Assembly (NCBI RefSeq): GCF_003182595.1
Contig: NZ_PDNZ01000001.1
Coordinates: 401,157 to 465,156, forward strand
Length of the DNA stretch: 64,000 nt
Direction: 5' to 3'
Source of the DNA: Prosthecochloris marina
GTDB lineage: Bacteria > Bacteroidota > Chlorobiia > Chlorobiales > Chlorobiaceae
The position numbers were made by a program, and so were the translations under genes. Below the pieces are notes generated by a model that did not search any database, was not told where the DNA came from, and saw only the letters and a list, made by a program, of their open reading frames with translations. Below, piece by piece: positions 1 through 9,706 of this stretch (positions are counted from its first letter, which is position 1; each line of letters begins with the position of its first letter).

Positions 1-102
1 TTGAAAAGTGATGCAGGACTCTGAGTTTTTTCTTTGGTCATTTTCGGACCTGCCTGCTGAATCAACAGTGCCTCCTCAACAACGCTATAGTCATGTTGAC
101 CG

Positions 103-564
103 ATGAAACGATTTGGCGTCTCACTGGAAGATGAGCTTCTGGACGAGCTGGATAAGCTGGTTGAAACGCATGCTTTTCCCAACCGGTCTCGGGCAATACG
201 TTTTCTTATCCACAAGCATCTTACAGAGGAACAATGGAAAAGTAACCAGGAGGTAAGTGGCTGCCTTGTCATTGTCTACGACCATCACAAACCCAATCTG
301 CAAAACAAGCTGACAACGATACAACACAATTATCATCATCTTGTGCTCTGCAGCCAACACGTTCATCTTGATCACAGCCACTGCATGGAAACCATAACGC
401 TTAAAGGTAAAGCGAGAGAATTGCAGGAAATTGCCGACAAGCTGATTGCCGTCAAAGGCATAATTCATGGAGAACTCGTGATGAGCGTTATCGGAGAAGG
501 AAACTCACGTATAAGTCAAAAATCAAGATTAAAAAGCCATGAAGCTACAACAGAAGCAACATGA
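103..564 (+). CDS. nikR: Nickel-responsive transcriptional regulator NikR
   Basis: This is a 153-residue NikR-family repressor. An N-terminal ribbon-helix-helix DNA-binding segment (about residues 1-45, starting [13 protein letters not shown]) is followed by an ACT-like nickel-sensing domain. The family nickel site is visible as HVHLDHSHC, giving H86, H88 and C94, with further His around 75-79 as the likely fourth ligand. The ATG at 103 matches where NikR proteins begin. It lies directly upstream of the nikKMLQO importer and is therefore its probable nickel-dependent repressor. I found no clear GTATGA-N16-TCATAC operator in the flanking gaps, so the binding site is unknown. A short Lys/Ser/Thr-rich tail follows the conserved domain. 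Confidence 0.95.
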   Translation: MKRFGVSLEDELLDELDKLVETHAFPNRSRAIRFLIHKHLTEEQWKSNQEVSGCLVIVYDHHKPNLQNKLTTIQHNYHHLVLCSQHVHLDHSHCMETITLKGKARELQEIADKLIAVKGIIHGELVMSVIGEGNSRISQKSRLKSHEATTEAT

Positions 565-621
565 TTTTTTGATTTCGAAACGGTAGGCTCAGGTTTTTTG
601 AACTGTAGAAATAAACCAGGT

Positions 622-1425
622 ATGAAAAATACAACCTTGTTATGGAAATCACTGGTGGCTCTAACCCTTTTTACAATAGTATTCGTTCCGATAAAAGCTT
701 ACGCTCATTTCGGCATGGTCATTCCATCCGAAGACATTGTTGAAAAACAGAGTCAATCATCGCTGACGGTAAACATCATGTTCGCTCATCCTTTTGAAGG
801 GCAATCAATGAACATGGAAAAACCGGAACTGTTCGGGGTTTTCAGTGAAGGCAGAAAAAAACAGCTCACCCCTCTGCTCAAGACTCATAACCTGACCATG
901 TATGCCGATTCCTCTCCCAATCGTGCATGGCGGGCTTATTATACGGTGAAACACCCCGGAGATCACATATTTTTTATGGAACCCAAACCCTACTGGGAAC
1001 CGGCTGAAGACAGCTATATCGTTCATTACACGAAAGTTATCGTAAACGCTTTCGGCAAAGAGGATGGCTGGGATTCGGAACTTGGCCTGAAAACCGAAAT
1101 AATTCCCCTTACACGGCCCTACGGGCTTTATACCGGCAATGTCTTCCAGGGCATTGTCAAGGTCGATGGAAAACCTTCTCCATTCAGCGAAGTCGAAGTG
1201 GAATATTTCAATCAGAGCGGTGAAAACTCCGCACCGAAACCTCCCTTTATAACACAGGTAGTCAAAACCGATAAAAACGGGGTCTTTTCCTACGCCATCC
1301 CGAAAACGGGCTGGTGGGGTTTTGCCGCCCTCTCTACAGACAGCAGAACCATCATGCATGATGGCGAACCCAAACCTGTTGAGATCGGTGCGGTATTGTG
1401 GGTCAAAGCAGAGGATTTCAAATAA
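622..1425 (+). CDS. nikK: Periplasmic DUF4198 nickel-uptake component NikK
   Basis: Secreted DUF4198-family protein that accompanies ECF-type nickel transporters (NikK). From the ATG at 622 it has a clear signal peptide: MKN start, hydrophobic core, cleavage after AYA. The mature protein then begins HFGMVIPS, typical of the family, and the new N-terminal His could bind metal. An in-frame TTG at 598 would add eight residues before the signal peptide and is less likely. The C-terminal half contains a carboxypeptidase-regulatory-like beta domain ([14 protein letters not shown] onward). It is first in the run nikK-M-L-Q-O, and its role as a periplasmic metal-binding helper is inferred from that context. 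Confidence 0.85.
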   Translation: MKNTTLLWKSLVALTLFTIVFVPIKAYAHFGMVIPSEDIVEKQSQSSLTVNIMFAHPFEGQSMNMEKPELFGVFSEGRKKQLTPLLKTHNLTMYADSSPNRAWRAYYTVKHPGDHIFFMEPKPYWEPAEDSYIVHYTKVIVNAFGKEDGWDSELGLKTEIIPLTRPYGLYTGNVFQGIVKVDGKPSPFSEVEVEYFNQSGENSAPKPPFITQVVKTDKNGVFSYAIPKTGWWGFAALSTDSRTIMHDGEPKPVEIGAVLWVKAEDFK

Positions 1426-1476
1426 AATTCTTCACTAAGCGCCTATTGGGCTTTCAAGCCAACAAGCAAGAGCAGC

Positions 1477-2073
1477 ATGCACATTTCAGAAGGAATTTTA
1501 CCATGGGCGACTCTCGCCGGAGGCTATGCTGCAAGCGCATTGGGAGTTGCGATTGGCTTGAAAAAAATAGAAGATCAGCAGATGGTTAAAACCGCCATGC
1601 TCTCATCGACCTTTTTCATCGCCTCATTCATCCACATACCGTTGGGACCGACAAACATCCATCTTGTCATGAATGGATTTATCGGACTTCTTACCGGATG
1701 GTCATGCTTCATCGCAATCGGGATAGCACTGCTATTGCAGGCGCTGCTGTTTCAGTTCGGCGGCATTACAACTCTCGGCATCAATACGTTCAATATGGCG
1801 CTACCAGCCCTTGCCTGTTTTCTTATTTTTTCCCCTTTTCTGTCGAGCAAAAAAATCTCTGTGCTTCTAACCGGCTTTTTCAGCGGATTTGTTTCTGTTT
1901 TTTTGAGCGCGCTGCTTTTAAGTTTTTCTCTCGTGACTGCCGGGGAACCGTTCATACCTGCAGCAAAGCTTGTTTTTGCAGCAAACCTCCCCCTTATGAT
2001 CGTTGACGGCATGATCACGGCCCTTGCTCTTCGGTTCATCGAAAGGGTCAAACCGGAAATACTTACTTCATGA
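1477..2073 (+). CDS. nikM: Nickel ECF transporter substrate-specific membrane subunit NikM (CbiM family)
   Basis: S-component of a nickel/cobalt energy-coupling-factor transporter, 198 residues with about six membrane helices. The hallmark N-terminus MHISEGILP is intact. In CbiM/NikM proteins the amino terminus and His2 coordinate the metal inside the membrane, so the ATG at 1477 must be the true start. The segment [16 protein letters not shown] is the other conserved CbiM block. It is a stand-alone M subunit without a fused NikN domain; here the N-like role probably falls to the separate NikL protein. It overlaps the next gene by four bases (ATGA), indicating translational coupling. Confidence 0.92.
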   Translation: MHISEGILPWATLAGGYAASALGVAIGLKKIEDQQMVKTAMLSSTFFIASFIHIPLGPTNIHLVMNGFIGLLTGWSCFIAIGIALLLQALLFQFGGITTLGINTFNMALPALACFLIFSPFLSSKKISVLLTGFFSGFVSVFLSALLLSFSLVTAGEPFIPAAKLVFAANLPLMIVDGMITALALRFIERVKPEILTS

Positions 2074-2555
2074 AAAATATACTGCAACCCTCTGTGCAAG
2101 TTTTGCCGGGAAGCTCTCTATTTTTTTTCTTTCTGGCAATATTTCTGCTTACCTCACCCAATGCTCTTGCCCATAAAGTCAATCTTTTCTGCTGGTATGA
2201 AGGTACTGAACTTCATGGCGAAGGGTATTTTTCCGGAGGTAATCCTGCACAAAACAGCTCGATAAGGGTTTATGACCTTGAAAACGGCAATCTTCTCGCT
2301 TCATGTGTTACATCCCGCAAGGGAACATTCACGATATCTCTTGAAAAAAAGGTGCCGATAAAGGTTGTTCTCGACGCCGGACAGGGACACCGGGCAAGCT
2401 GGACCTGGAACAAGAAAAATGAACAGGCTGCCTCGACGGAAAACATCCACACTCCCGGTGTGAAAAACAAGACTACGGCCATTGCAGCAGGGCTCGTAGC
2501 CATAGTGGCTTTTTTCAGCTTTTTGTATCTCTGGAAACAACGCCATGCAGATTGA
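2070..2555 (+). CDS. nikL: NikL-type accessory membrane protein of the nickel transporter
   Basis: A 161-residue protein with an N-terminal hydrophobic segment (signal peptide or anchor ending near NALA), a periplasmic beta-rich domain (starting [20 protein letters not shown]), and a C-terminal membrane helix near residues 134-155 followed by a short basic end. This N-in/loop-out/C-anchor plan matches NikL, the small protein that replaces NikN in some nickel ECF systems. The first residue after the likely cleavage site is His, as in NikK. It starts inside the nikM stop (ATGA) and overlaps nikQ by 11 bases. The gene name rests on architecture and position. Confidence 0.75.
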   Translation: MKNILQPSVQVLPGSSLFFFFLAIFLLTSPNALAHKVNLFCWYEGTELHGEGYFSGGNPAQNSSIRVYDLENGNLLASCVTSRKGTFTISLEKKVPIKVVLDAGQGHRASWTWNKKNEQAASTENIHTPGVKNKTTAIAAGLVAIVAFFSFLYLWKQRHAD

Positions 2556-3285
2556 AGCATTCTCAAAAGGCAGGAGCCCGCTTCACAGTACCGACCCAAG
2601 GATGAAGCTTCTTGCTTGTCTACCGCTGATTTTGCTGACTGCATTGAGTCAAGACATCCTCCAGGTTACAGCATCTCTTGCCGGCGGCATCATTCTCGCA
2701 GCCGTTGCCGGAATTTACAGCCGTCTGCTGCTCCAAAGACTTGCCACCGTGAACGTGTTTATGATTTTTCTTTGGGCCACCATGCCTTTTACCATTTCCG
2801 GGGAACATTTCTGGAATATTGGGCCCTTGAATATATCCCGACAAGGCGTAACACTGCCTTTGCTGATAACCCTTAAAACTAACGCAATAGCCCTTTATAC
2901 CATAGCACTTCCCGGCACCAGTACCATCATCGCTCTCTCCCACGCCATGCTTCATCTTCGGGTTCCGGGCAAACTTGTTACGATGTTCTACTTTTTCTAC
3001 CGTTACATTGGTGTCATTGCTGATGAATTTTCAAAAATGCTTCGTATGCTGGAGGCTCGAGGGTTCCGCGCATCGACGAGTATCCATACCATTAAAGTTT
3101 ACGCTTTCTTTACCGGCATGCTTTTCATTAAAAGCCATGAGCGTTCCGAAAGGGTATACAACGCGCTTGTGATGAGAAACTTTCACGGAGATTTTCCACT
3201 TCTCACCCACTTCACGTTGAAACAGCGGGACCTGATTTTCATGGCTGCCATGAGCTGTCTGTTCATGCTAATTGTGTTGCTATGA
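2545..3285 (+). CDS. nikQ: Nickel ECF transporter T-component NikQ (CbiQ family)
   Basis: Energy-coupling transmembrane subunit, 246 residues, about five or six membrane helices, CbiQ/EcfT superfamily. It begins with the usual cytoplasmic lead ([17 protein letters not shown]). It also carries the two coupling-helix signatures that contact the ATPase: [10 protein letters not shown] around residue 170 and [12 protein letters not shown] around 208. It is translationally coupled at both ends: 11 bases overlap with nikL and 4 with nikO. The T-component would link NikM/L to ATP hydrolysis by NikO. Confidence 0.9.
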   Translation: MQIEAFSKGRSPLHSTDPRMKLLACLPLILLTALSQDILQVTASLAGGIILAAVAGIYSRLLLQRLATVNVFMIFLWATMPFTISGEHFWNIGPLNISRQGVTLPLLITLKTNAIALYTIALPGTSTIIALSHAMLHLRVPGKLVTMFYFFYRYIGVIADEFSKMLRMLEARGFRASTSIHTIKVYAFFTGMLFIKSHERSERVYNALVMRNFHGDFPLLTHFTLKQRDLIFMAAMSCLFMLIVLL

Positions 3286-3932
3286 ATTGCATCACCGTCG
3301 AAAACCTGAGTTTCTCCTACCCTGGTCATGTAGAAGTCTTCAATGGCCTGAGCCTTTCCATTGTCAATGGTGAAAAAGCAGGTATACGCGCTCCGAACGG
3401 CTCAGGAAAAAGTACCTTGTTCCTTCTGTTAGCGGGCTTGCTCAAGCCGGCATCCGGCAGTATTTCGCTCTGGGGAAAAGCAATGCAAACACCCGATGAG
3501 TTCAGAAAAACACGGTTGAAAATCGGGCTTCTTTTTCAGGACCCGGATGATCAGCTTTTCCTCCCTACCGTCGAAGAAGACATAGCCTTTGCACTTCTGA
3601 ACCGGGGAATATCACGAGAAGATGCTCGCCAAAAAGTTGACGCACTTTGTGATACATTTCAGATAGCACATCTAAAAAAAAGAGTCCCCTTTCACCTTTC
3701 CTGGGGGCAGAAACGGCTTGTCTCACTTGCCGGCACACTGGTAACTGAACCGGACCTTTTGATGCTCGATGAGCCAACCGCCGGTATAGATGATACAGTA
3801 ATCGAAACAATACTCAACTATCTCGAGGGTTTCAGGGGCACAATGCTTGTTTCATCTCACGATAGAAATTTTCTCGACCGTATATGCACCAGCCGATACC
3901 TCCTGACAAACAACCGGCTCGAAAAATGCTGA
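3282..3932 (+). CDS. nikO: Nickel ECF transporter ATP-binding protein NikO (CbiO family)
   Basis: ABC ATPase of 216 residues, on the short side for CbiO. It has Walker A (APNGSGKST), Q-loop ([11 protein letters not shown], with the EcfA-type DPDDQ), Walker B ([12 protein letters not shown]) and the His switch (VSSHDRNFL). The signature motif reads LSWGQ instead of LSGGQ, so the second Gly is replaced by Trp while the Ser and Gln remain. No second ATPase is present, so it would act as a homodimer, as in nickel/cobalt systems. It ends the operon and is convergent with the acetyltransferase-like gene. Confidence 0.92.
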   Translation: MNCITVENLSFSYPGHVEVFNGLSLSIVNGEKAGIRAPNGSGKSTLFLLLAGLLKPASGSISLWGKAMQTPDEFRKTRLKIGLLFQDPDDQLFLPTVEEDIAFALLNRGISREDARQKVDALCDTFQIAHLKKRVPFHLSWGQKRLVSLAGTLVTEPDLLMLDEPTAGIDDTVIETILNYLEGFRGTMLVSSHDRNFLDRICTSRYLLTNNRLEKC

Positions 3933-3952
3933 GAATTACAGTCAGCTTTTGC

Positions 3953-3983
3953 GTTTTTTGACTTTTGAATTTTGACCTTTGAC
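3953..3983. repeat. Dispersed intergenic repeat, copy 1
   Basis: An AT-rich stretch between convergent genes. It is nearly identical, in reverse orientation, to 24963-24992 (core TTTTGAATTTTGACCTTTGA). It contains several TTGAC/TTTGAC units. It is non-coding, and its function is unknown. Confidence 0.65.
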
Positions 3984-3989
3984 TTACCT

Positions 3990-5123
3990 TTACAATTCCT
4001 TCTCGTAAATAACATACTCTTTGTACGGAATTCCACCGATAACCTTCGCAAGCTTGCTCATCGCTTCATTGGATTTAAGCACCCAGCTCATTTCACTTGA
4101 ATAAAGCCCATGTTTTCCTCCATATTCGGAGATCTGGGCATTGAGGATACTGTCTATTCCCTTGTTGCGGTACTCAGGCAAAACGCCCATAACGATTGTC
4201 CTGAACGCTGAAATATTTCTTCCGTACCACCAAAATTTCAGAAGTCCCCATGGTGTAAACGGATTACCGTTTACATGCTTGAGAGGAATGTTCATATCGG
4301 GTAACGTCAATGAAAAACCTATGGGCCTGCCTTCTTTATCTTCCACAAAGTAGATGAAGTGCTCCTTTGCAACTTGTTTCATGCTTTTAGCCATGAAATC
4401 GAACTCCTTGTCGGTCATGGGGACAAAACCCCAGTTCTTTTCCCATGACCTGTTGTATATATCCCTTATCTTTGCAGCCTCGTTGTCAAAATCCTTCATG
4501 TTTATGGTTCTGATCGAAAGCTGTTCCCGCTTCATGACATGCTGGGCTATTCTGCTGAGACGTTTGATGTCGATAAGATCTTGATCGATATACCACGCGA
4601 GCAGTTCCTGGCCGATCTTATGGCCGGCATTGGTGACAAGGTTGTTGTAGTATGGAGGGTTATACAACATTAAAAACACCGGTGAACTGTCAAAACCTTT
4701 GACCAGCATACCGCACTGATCGTTCATCGAAGGGCTGACCGGCCCCCTCATCGCATCGAGCCCTTTTGCCTTCAACCACTGCGAAGCAGAGTCAAAGAGC
4801 GCGTTGGCAACGTCCTGATCGTTGATACATTCAAAAAAACCCCAGAATCCCGTTTTATCCTTATGGATCTCGTTATGCCTTCTGTTTTCAACTGCTGCAA
4901 TCGTTCCGGCGATACGTCCGTTTTTCCATGCGGTAAACAAAGCGATGTCAGCATGATCATAGAGGGGATATTTCTCTTTGTCCAACGTTTTCATGTAATC
5001 TGCAACAACAGGAGGAACCCAGTATTTTTTGAGTTCAGAGTCTTTCCTGTAGACTTTCCAGGCAAATTTTATAAAGCTCTTTTTTTCTTTTTTGCTTTGA
5101 ACACGCCTTATTTCAACCGACAT
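3990..5123 (-). CDS. GNAT-fold N-acetyltransferase-like protein, substrate unknown
   Basis: Protein of 377 residues of a conserved bacterial family related to GNAT acyltransferases. The start was set at the ATG at 5123 (MSVEIRRVQSKKEKKSF); an upstream TTG at 5165 is less likely. The C-terminal third has a GNAT-like acyl-CoA segment: GVLPEYRNKGIDSILNAQI resembles motif A (V..E.R.KGI). The middle carries the conserved blocks AMRGPVSPSMNDQCGML and YNPPYYN. It is monocistronic, convergent with nikO and upstream-flanked by the terminator at 5161-5186. Acceptor and pathway cannot be read from sequence. Confidence 0.7.
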   Translation of the reverse strand: MSVEIRRVQSKKEKKSFIKFAWKVYRKDSELKKYWVPPVVADYMKTLDKEKYPLYDHADIALFTAWKNGRIAGTIAAVENRRHNEIHKDKTGFWGFFECINDQDVANALFDSASQWLKAKGLDAMRGPVSPSMNDQCGMLVKGFDSSPVFLMLYNPPYYNNLVTNAGHKIGQELLAWYIDQDLIDIKRLSRIAQHVMKREQLSIRTINMKDFDNEAAKIRDIYNRSWEKNWGFVPMTDKEFDFMAKSMKQVAKEHFIYFVEDKEGRPIGFSLTLPDMNIPLKHVNGNPFTPWGLLKFWWYGRNISAFRTIVMGVLPEYRNKGIDSILNAQISEYGGKHGLYSSEMSWVLKSNEAMSKLAKVIGGIPYKEYVIYEKEL

Positions 5124-5160
5124 AATAGTGTGAAATTGGATTTGACAAAGAGAGCAATGA

Positions 5161-5186
5161 AACAAAAACCCCCTTAAAGAGGGGGC
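5161..5186 (-). terminator. Rho-independent terminator after the small DUF2892 gene
   Basis: On the minus strand a stem of five G:C pairs (CCCCC at 5169-5173 with GGGGG at 5181-5185) is followed by TTTTTGTTT. It lies 30 bases past the stop of the 5216-5419 gene. Confidence 0.8.
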
Positions 5187-5215
5187 TCTTGAAACTAGCT
5201 TTTTCGGCTATACTC

Positions 5216-5419
5216 TTATTTAAAAGCGTTGCCGGGTTCGGCACCGGCAGCCTTGAGTATTTTAGCCAAAGGGCAAAAACCGGTAAAAGAAGCTTGAAAC
5301 AGGTTCAATCCTACGAATCCGGTAAACCACAACCAGTACTGGCTATGATATACTGACAAGAGCACACTTGCCATGATAAAAAAGCCTGCTACGGCAAAAA
5401 CAAGTCGATCTATATTCAT
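5216..5419 (-). CDS. Small inner-membrane protein, DUF2892 (YgaP-like membrane domain)
   Basis: A 67-residue protein with two predicted membrane helices (about 7-25 and 29-48) joined by a short turn. The DUF2892 tail is present as [15 protein letters not shown], where FCP..KIL is the family signature. These proteins often occur alone or fused to rhodanese domains, but no rhodanese is adjacent here. It starts 50 bases after the end of DAHP synthase on the same strand, so it may be co-transcribed. A strong terminator follows. The function is unknown. Confidence 0.8.
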   Translation of the reverse strand: MNIDRLVFAVAGFFIMASVLLSVYHSQYWLWFTGFVGLNLFQASFTGFCPLAKILKAAGAEPGNAFK

Positions 5420-5469
5420 AATGTTACTTCTTTTGAAGTTAAGCGTTTTGTATTTGTACTAAAAAGAAA

Positions 5470-6537
5470 TCAGGCTTCTGCATTTGAAGAGACAGCATGA
5501 AGCTTCATTGCGCCTTCCCGCAAGAGTTTCACCGTCTCTTCCCAGGAAATACAGGCGTCGGTGATTGAAACGCCGTACTGTAAGCCGGCCGGATTGTCAG
5601 GGAACGGTTGGTTACCGCAGAACAGGTTGCTTTCCATCATAACCCCCAGAATGCTTAAAGTACCGCTCACACGTTGCTCGATAATACTGTTCCATACTTT
5701 TGACTGCTGCTCATGTTTTTTACCCGAATTTGCATGGCTGCAATCAACCAAAAGATTTTTTGAAAGTTCCGCCTTTTCAAGACGCCGTTCAGCATCCGCT
5801 ATATTATCGGCATCATAATTCGGGCGTCCGGAACCACCTCGCAGCACCATGTGCCCAAACGGGTTACCGGTCGTCGTGATAACACTGCTGTATCCGTCAG
5901 GATCGATTCCCAGAAAACTGTGTGAGTGCATCGCCGAACGTATTGCATCTATTGCAACCTGAACCCGGCCGTCGGTTGAATTCTTGAACCCGACGGGCAT
6001 CGAAAGCCCGCTTGCCATTTGACGATGAGTCTGTGATTCGATTGTTCTTGCACCGATTGCAGCCCAACTCACAAGATCGGCAACATACTGAGGCGTAAAA
6101 GGATCGAGGAATTCGGTTGCAGCCGGTAAGCCGAGCGCATTGATATCAAACAAAAGTTTCCGGGCATAATAAAGCCCATGCTCGATATCGAAAGACCCGT
6201 CAAGGTGAGGATCGTTGATAAAACCTTTCCAACCGATCGTTGTTCTGGGTTTTTCAAAGTATACCCGCATGATAATGCAGAGATCGTCTTTCAGCTCTTC
6301 ACGCAACCCCTTCAATCTGCGGGCATATTCCATGGCCGCGTTGATATCATGGATAGAACAGGGCCCCACGATTACCAGAAGCCTTGAATCTTTACCGGTT
6401 AAAATGCTCTCCACCTCTTGGCGCCCCTGAACAACCGTATCGGCAACCTCTCCGGTTACCTGGAGTTTATCTTTGAGATTACGTGGAGTCGTTAACCGTG
6501 CAATATTGGAAACTCGTATATCTTGTAACCTGTGCAT
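5470..6537 (-). CDS. aroG: 3-deoxy-7-phosphoheptulonate synthase (DAHP synthase, class I)
   Basis: Catalyses condensation of phosphoenolpyruvate and erythrose 4-phosphate, the first step of the shikimate pathway. It has 355 residues, the usual length for the AroF/G/H type. Conserved blocks include [47 protein letters not shown] and [10 protein letters not shown], which supply the metal- and PEP-binding residues. The N-terminal extension is of the feedback-regulated type, but which amino acid inhibits it cannot be told. No other aro genes are adjacent. A hairpin at 6572-6602 lies in its leader. Confidence 0.95.
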   Translation of the reverse strand: MHRLQDIRVSNIARLTTPRNLKDKLQVTGEVADTVVQGRQEVESILTGKDSRLLVIVGPCSIHDINAAMEYARRLKGLREELKDDLCIIMRVYFEKPRTTIGWKGFINDPHLDGSFDIEHGLYYARKLLFDINALGLPAATEFLDPFTPQYVADLVSWAAIGARTIESQTHRQMASGLSMPVGFKNSTDGRVQVAIDAIRSAMHSHSFLGIDPDGYSSVITTTGNPFGHMVLRGGSGRPNYDADNIADAERRLEKAELSKNLLVDCSHANSGKKHEQQSKVWNSIIEQRVSGTLSILGVMMESNLFCGNQPFPDNPAGLQYGVSITDACISWEETVKLLREGAMKLHAVSSNAEA

Positions 6538-6571
6538 TGGCTATACAAAAAAAATCTAACGTGTGTCATGG

Positions 6572-6602
6572 AAGCAACCTGCTACCTAGAAGCAGGGCTT
6601 GC
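6572..6602 (-). other. Hairpin in the leader of the DAHP synthase gene
   Basis: CCTGCT (6579-6584) pairs with AGCAGG (6591-6596), and outer AAGC/GCTT pairs extend the stem. On the minus strand it precedes the aroG start by about 35 bases, and a run of eight T lies closer to the gene. The distance is too great for a standard terminator; a leader structure is possible but unproven. Confidence 0.35.
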
Positions 6603-6665
6603 AACAACAATTTTATGAAACTGCCTGTGATAGCAAGGAAGATAAAAAAACTCAGTAATAAATAA

Positions 6666-6908
6666 TCATCTACAAGAATAATAAATTCCGACCCTTCCAC
6701 CCTTTGGACCGTCGTTATCGTCGGGTAAGGCAAATGCTTTTCCGAACCCGCTCCCTGTCAATAAACTCAAGAAAAATCCTTTTGCCCTGCATATGTCATA
6801 GAGATTTTACATTACCGAAGGATACAAACGCGCAACGTGTTTGATGAGAGGGAAAAAGCGCTCCCTGCCGGCCGAACTCTTTGCTGTTATGAAGTCCAAT
6901 GATTTCAT
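6666..6908 (-). pseudogene. Possible short pseudogene interrupted by one in-frame stop
   Basis: On the minus strand an ATG at 6908 opens an 81-codon frame that is broken only once, by TAA after 33 residues (near 6807-6809). The first part reads MKSLDFITAKSSAGRERFF. The second part contains LLTGSGFGKAFALPDDNDG followed by PKGGRVGIYYS. The composition looks coding rather than random, yet I do not recognise the family. It occupies most of the 440-base gap upstream of aroG. It could equally be a dispersed repeat that happens to be open. A homology search would decide. Confidence 0.3.
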
Positions 6909-6980
6909 AACAAGTTTTTTTCTTACGTACATTGTTTTGCTGAGAACATTTTTCCGGGCAGATCAAGAAAGCGCAGAACG

Positions 6981-8306
6981 ATGAACTTGAAAATCAAACC
7001 TTACAGGGTTCCTGTGTTTTTTTTCATCCTCGCACTTCTTGGATTAACCTGGTGGTCTTTCGGGGTACGCCAAAATGCTGACGAAATCAGACGCAAAGGC
7101 CAACATCAGATTGTTTCGGGCCTTTTTAACATTGCGGAAAGCATCATCTATGAAGTTGATCGAAACAATAATTTTCAATACAACCACATGATGGTTACTC
7201 TGGAAAAACTCGTCAGTGGCTCGCCATTGACATTCATTTTCCTCGAACAAGATGGTAAACGTGTTTTCCAAACGTCCGGAGCACCAGCAACCCTGAGTCT
7301 CCCCTCCACCGAAGGAGAGCAATTCGAAGAAAACCACTTTTTATTCTGGCACAAAACAAAAATATTCAACGACCCCACCTTCACATCGACACCTCAACCG
7401 GCAATCGAGGACATTGAAAAAAGCCATTCCTTGAATGAGCAGAGATACCGGACCTTGGTCATGGGTGGAGAATTTGTCAGGGACAAGCAAGAGTATGCAG
7501 AGGCTCTGGGCAGAATGTACTTCACCCAACTTGTTGCATTTCTTTGTGTTGCCGCCGGCTTTATTGTCTGGTTCATGATGATCAGAAGCCGGCTGCTCAC
7601 AGAACAACTCAAAGTGGAAAGAATTCGCTTAGCATATATTGAAGATCTGGAATTCGGTGCCTCCGGCCTGGCTCACGAAACAAAAAATCCACTCGGAATA
7701 ATTTCGGGCATTGCCCAACAGATCATTCGTGATCCGGCTATACCTGACAACAGCCGGAAAAAACTTGAACAAATTATAAATGAGGTGGACAAGACCACCG
7801 CACGTTTGGGCCATTTCCTGAACTTTGCCCGCCAAAAAAACGTGAAAACTGTAGCCCTCGACGCACAAAACATTATTGGCAAGGTAATTTCCGTGCTTCA
7901 AGCAGAGTTCGAGGAAGCTGGCGTTGCGCTGGAATCAGAATGTCCAGCGTTTCAGATTCTTGCTGACGAGGAAATGTTGCGGCAGATCCTTGTAAACCTT
8001 CTTTTAAACAGTCTTCAAGCCTCATCGAAAAACGGCATGGTCACCGTAAAATTACAACGCAACAGGAAACACGCTGAACTTGTCGTAACAGATAATGGGT
8101 GCGGGATTTCACCGGAACTCCTCCCTAAAATTCACAAACCCTATGTAACAGGCAGAACCGAAGGGCATGGCCTGGGAATGGCAATAGTTAAACGATATAC
8201 TGACAACCTTAGATGGACAATATCGATCTCGTCGGAAATAAACGAAGGAACAACCGTAACCATTTCCGGCATAATGATTTTAAAAGTTCAGGGGCAAAAT
8301 ACATGA
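6981..8306 (+). CDS. Membrane-bound sensor histidine kinase of an NtrC-type pair
   Basis: A 441-residue kinase with two membrane helices (about 10-28 and 183-201) enclosing a periplasmic sensor of about 150 residues. A short linker leads to the dimerisation/phosphoacceptor helix with H232 in GLAHETKNPLG, the NtrB/ZraS-type H-box. The ATPase domain has the N-box (LLLNSLQAS), G1 (DNGCGIS) and G2 (GHGLGMAIV). The stop overlaps the regulator's ATG (ATGA), so the two are coupled. The layout resembles ZraS/AtoS-type kinases. The periplasmic ligand is not evident; the downstream EF-hand protein suggests metal or envelope sensing, which is inference. Confidence 0.9.
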   Translation: MNLKIKPYRVPVFFFILALLGLTWWSFGVRQNADEIRRKGQHQIVSGLFNIAESIIYEVDRNNNFQYNHMMVTLEKLVSGSPLTFIFLEQDGKRVFQTSGAPATLSLPSTEGEQFEENHFLFWHKTKIFNDPTFTSTPQPAIEDIEKSHSLNEQRYRTLVMGGEFVRDKQEYAEALGRMYFTQLVAFLCVAAGFIVWFMMIRSRLLTEQLKVERIRLAYIEDLEFGASGLAHETKNPLGIISGIAQQIIRDPAIPDNSRKKLEQIINEVDKTTARLGHFLNFARQKNVKTVALDAQNIIGKVISVLQAEFEEAGVALESECPAFQILADEEMLRQILVNLLLNSLQASSKNGMVTVKLQRNRKHAELVVTDNGCGISPELLPKIHKPYVTGRTEGHGLGMAIVKRYTDNLRWTISISSEINEGTTVTISGIMILKVQGQNT

Positions 8307-9643
8307 CCCATAAGATACTCGTTGTCGATGATGAAACACGTTATCGAGGCCTGTACCGACAGGTCCTCGAGTCAGTAGGCTTTTCAACCCTTGAAGCCAC
8401 CTGTGTTAAAGAGGCTCTTGAAATCATTCAAAACGAACCTCCTTCGCTCATCATCTCCGATGTCCGCATGCCTGATGCAAGCGGCCTCGAGTTGCTTCGG
8501 ACAACCAGAGAAAAGCATATCGCTCTTCCGTTTCTTCTTGTAACAGCATATGCAGATGTCAACGAAGCCGTAAAGGCCATGAAGCTCGGAGCGGTCGATT
8601 ATCTATCCAAACCGGTTGATCTGGATGAACTCGTCACGGCTGTTCAGGACGCTCTCAGCATCAAAGCTGCAAAGCCGGAAATCATTATTCCTCAAGAAAA
8701 ACTCGATGGAGTCATAGCTTACAGCTCAGCGATGCTCAACATCCTTCATGATGCTTACCGAATCGCTGCCAGTGATGCAAACGTTCTCATTATGGGTGAA
8801 AGCGGCGTTGGCAAAGAAGTGCTGTCCCATTTCATACATAAATGCAGCCCTCGACACAACAGACCGATGGTGGCAGTAAACTGTGCAGCTATTCCAAGCA
8901 CACTTCTTGCAAGCGAAATGTTCGGGCATGAAAAAGGTTCTTTCACCGGTGCAGAAAAAAAACGTCAGGGACGCTTTCGTGAAGTCAGCGGCGGAACTTT
9001 GCTGCTCGACGAAATTGGCGATATGCCTCTGGAACTTCAGCCGGCGTTTTTACGCACTATAGAAACCGGACGTATAGTACCTATCGGTAGCGATAAAGAA
9101 ATAGCAGTAAATTTTCGCCTTCTTGCCGCGACAAACCGGAATCTGGTTCAAGATGTCAAGCAGGGTCGTTTCCGGAAAGACCTTTACTATCGTCTCAATG
9201 TCATTGCCATTACAATCCCACCACTGCGTGAACGCAAAGAAGACATTCTCCCCCTCGCCCGCTTTTTCCTCAATCGCGGTCACGCCGAAACAAAAAGATT
9301 ATCAAGAGAAGCAAGCAATATTCTCGGTTCCTACCATTGGCCAGGAAACGTGCGGGAGCTTGCAAATGCCATGGAACATGCCAGGCTTCTTTGTCAAACT
9401 GATATTATTGTGCCCGAGCATCTCCCCCCGACAATCCGAAACTTTATTGCATCCCATACTGAAGAAACAACCCAAAAAGCTGTTCCGGAGAAAAAAATCA
9501 TCAAAACGCTCGAGGAAATCGAGATCGAAAGCATAAAACAAGCGCTCGAGCTCTCCGGTGGAAACCGCACACGTGCAGCAAAGCTCTTGGGAATAACCCG
9601 AAGAGGTTTCATCTACAAACTCAAACGTTTCGGCATGACCTGA
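8303..9643 (+). CDS. Sigma54-dependent NtrC-family response regulator
   Basis: Enhancer-binding activator of 446 residues. The receiver domain (1-120) has phospho-Asp D53 in ISDVRMPD and K103. The AAA+ domain has Walker A GESGVGKE (165-172), Walker B GTLLLDEIGD, and a loop that reads GSFTGA at 212-217 instead of the near-universal GAFTGA. The C-terminal Fis-type helix-turn-helix contains GNRTRAAKLLGITRRGF. The start at 8303 was chosen for its overlap with the kinase stop and the canonical MTHKILVVDDE lead. A 326-base gap with enhancer-like repeats and a sigma54-like promoter follows immediately, the probable target. Confidence 0.93.
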   Translation: MTHKILVVDDETRYRGLYRQVLESVGFSTLEATCVKEALEIIQNEPPSLIISDVRMPDASGLELLRTTREKHIALPFLLVTAYADVNEAVKAMKLGAVDYLSKPVDLDELVTAVQDALSIKAAKPEIIIPQEKLDGVIAYSSAMLNILHDAYRIAASDANVLIMGESGVGKEVLSHFIHKCSPRHNRPMVAVNCAAIPSTLLASEMFGHEKGSFTGAEKKRQGRFREVSGGTLLLDEIGDMPLELQPAFLRTIETGRIVPIGSDKEIAVNFRLLAATNRNLVQDVKQGRFRKDLYYRLNVIAITIPPLRERKEDILPLARFFLNRGHAETKRLSREASNILGSYHWPGNVRELANAMEHARLLCQTDIIVPEHLPPTIRNFIASHTEETTQKAVPEKKIIKTLEEIEIESIKQALELSGGNRTRAAKLLGITRRGFIYKLKRFGMT

Positions 9644-9706
9644 GGCATATCTTTCAATTCGTGTTGACCCCGCGAAGTGTTTCTTACTTTCTCCCGCTGT
9701 AACATC

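Noticed and set aside
598..621. TTG start for the NikK-like protein
   Set aside because: The ATG at 622 gives a clean signal peptide; the TTG would put eight extra residues in front of it.
103..621. Search for a NikR operator
   Set aside because: GTATGA occurs once near 620, but the second half-site is not at the required distance.
3282..3932. NikO as inactive because its signature is LSWGQ
   Set aside because: Walker A, Walker B, Q-loop and His switch are all intact, and Ser and Gln of the signature remain; an active ATPase is more likely.
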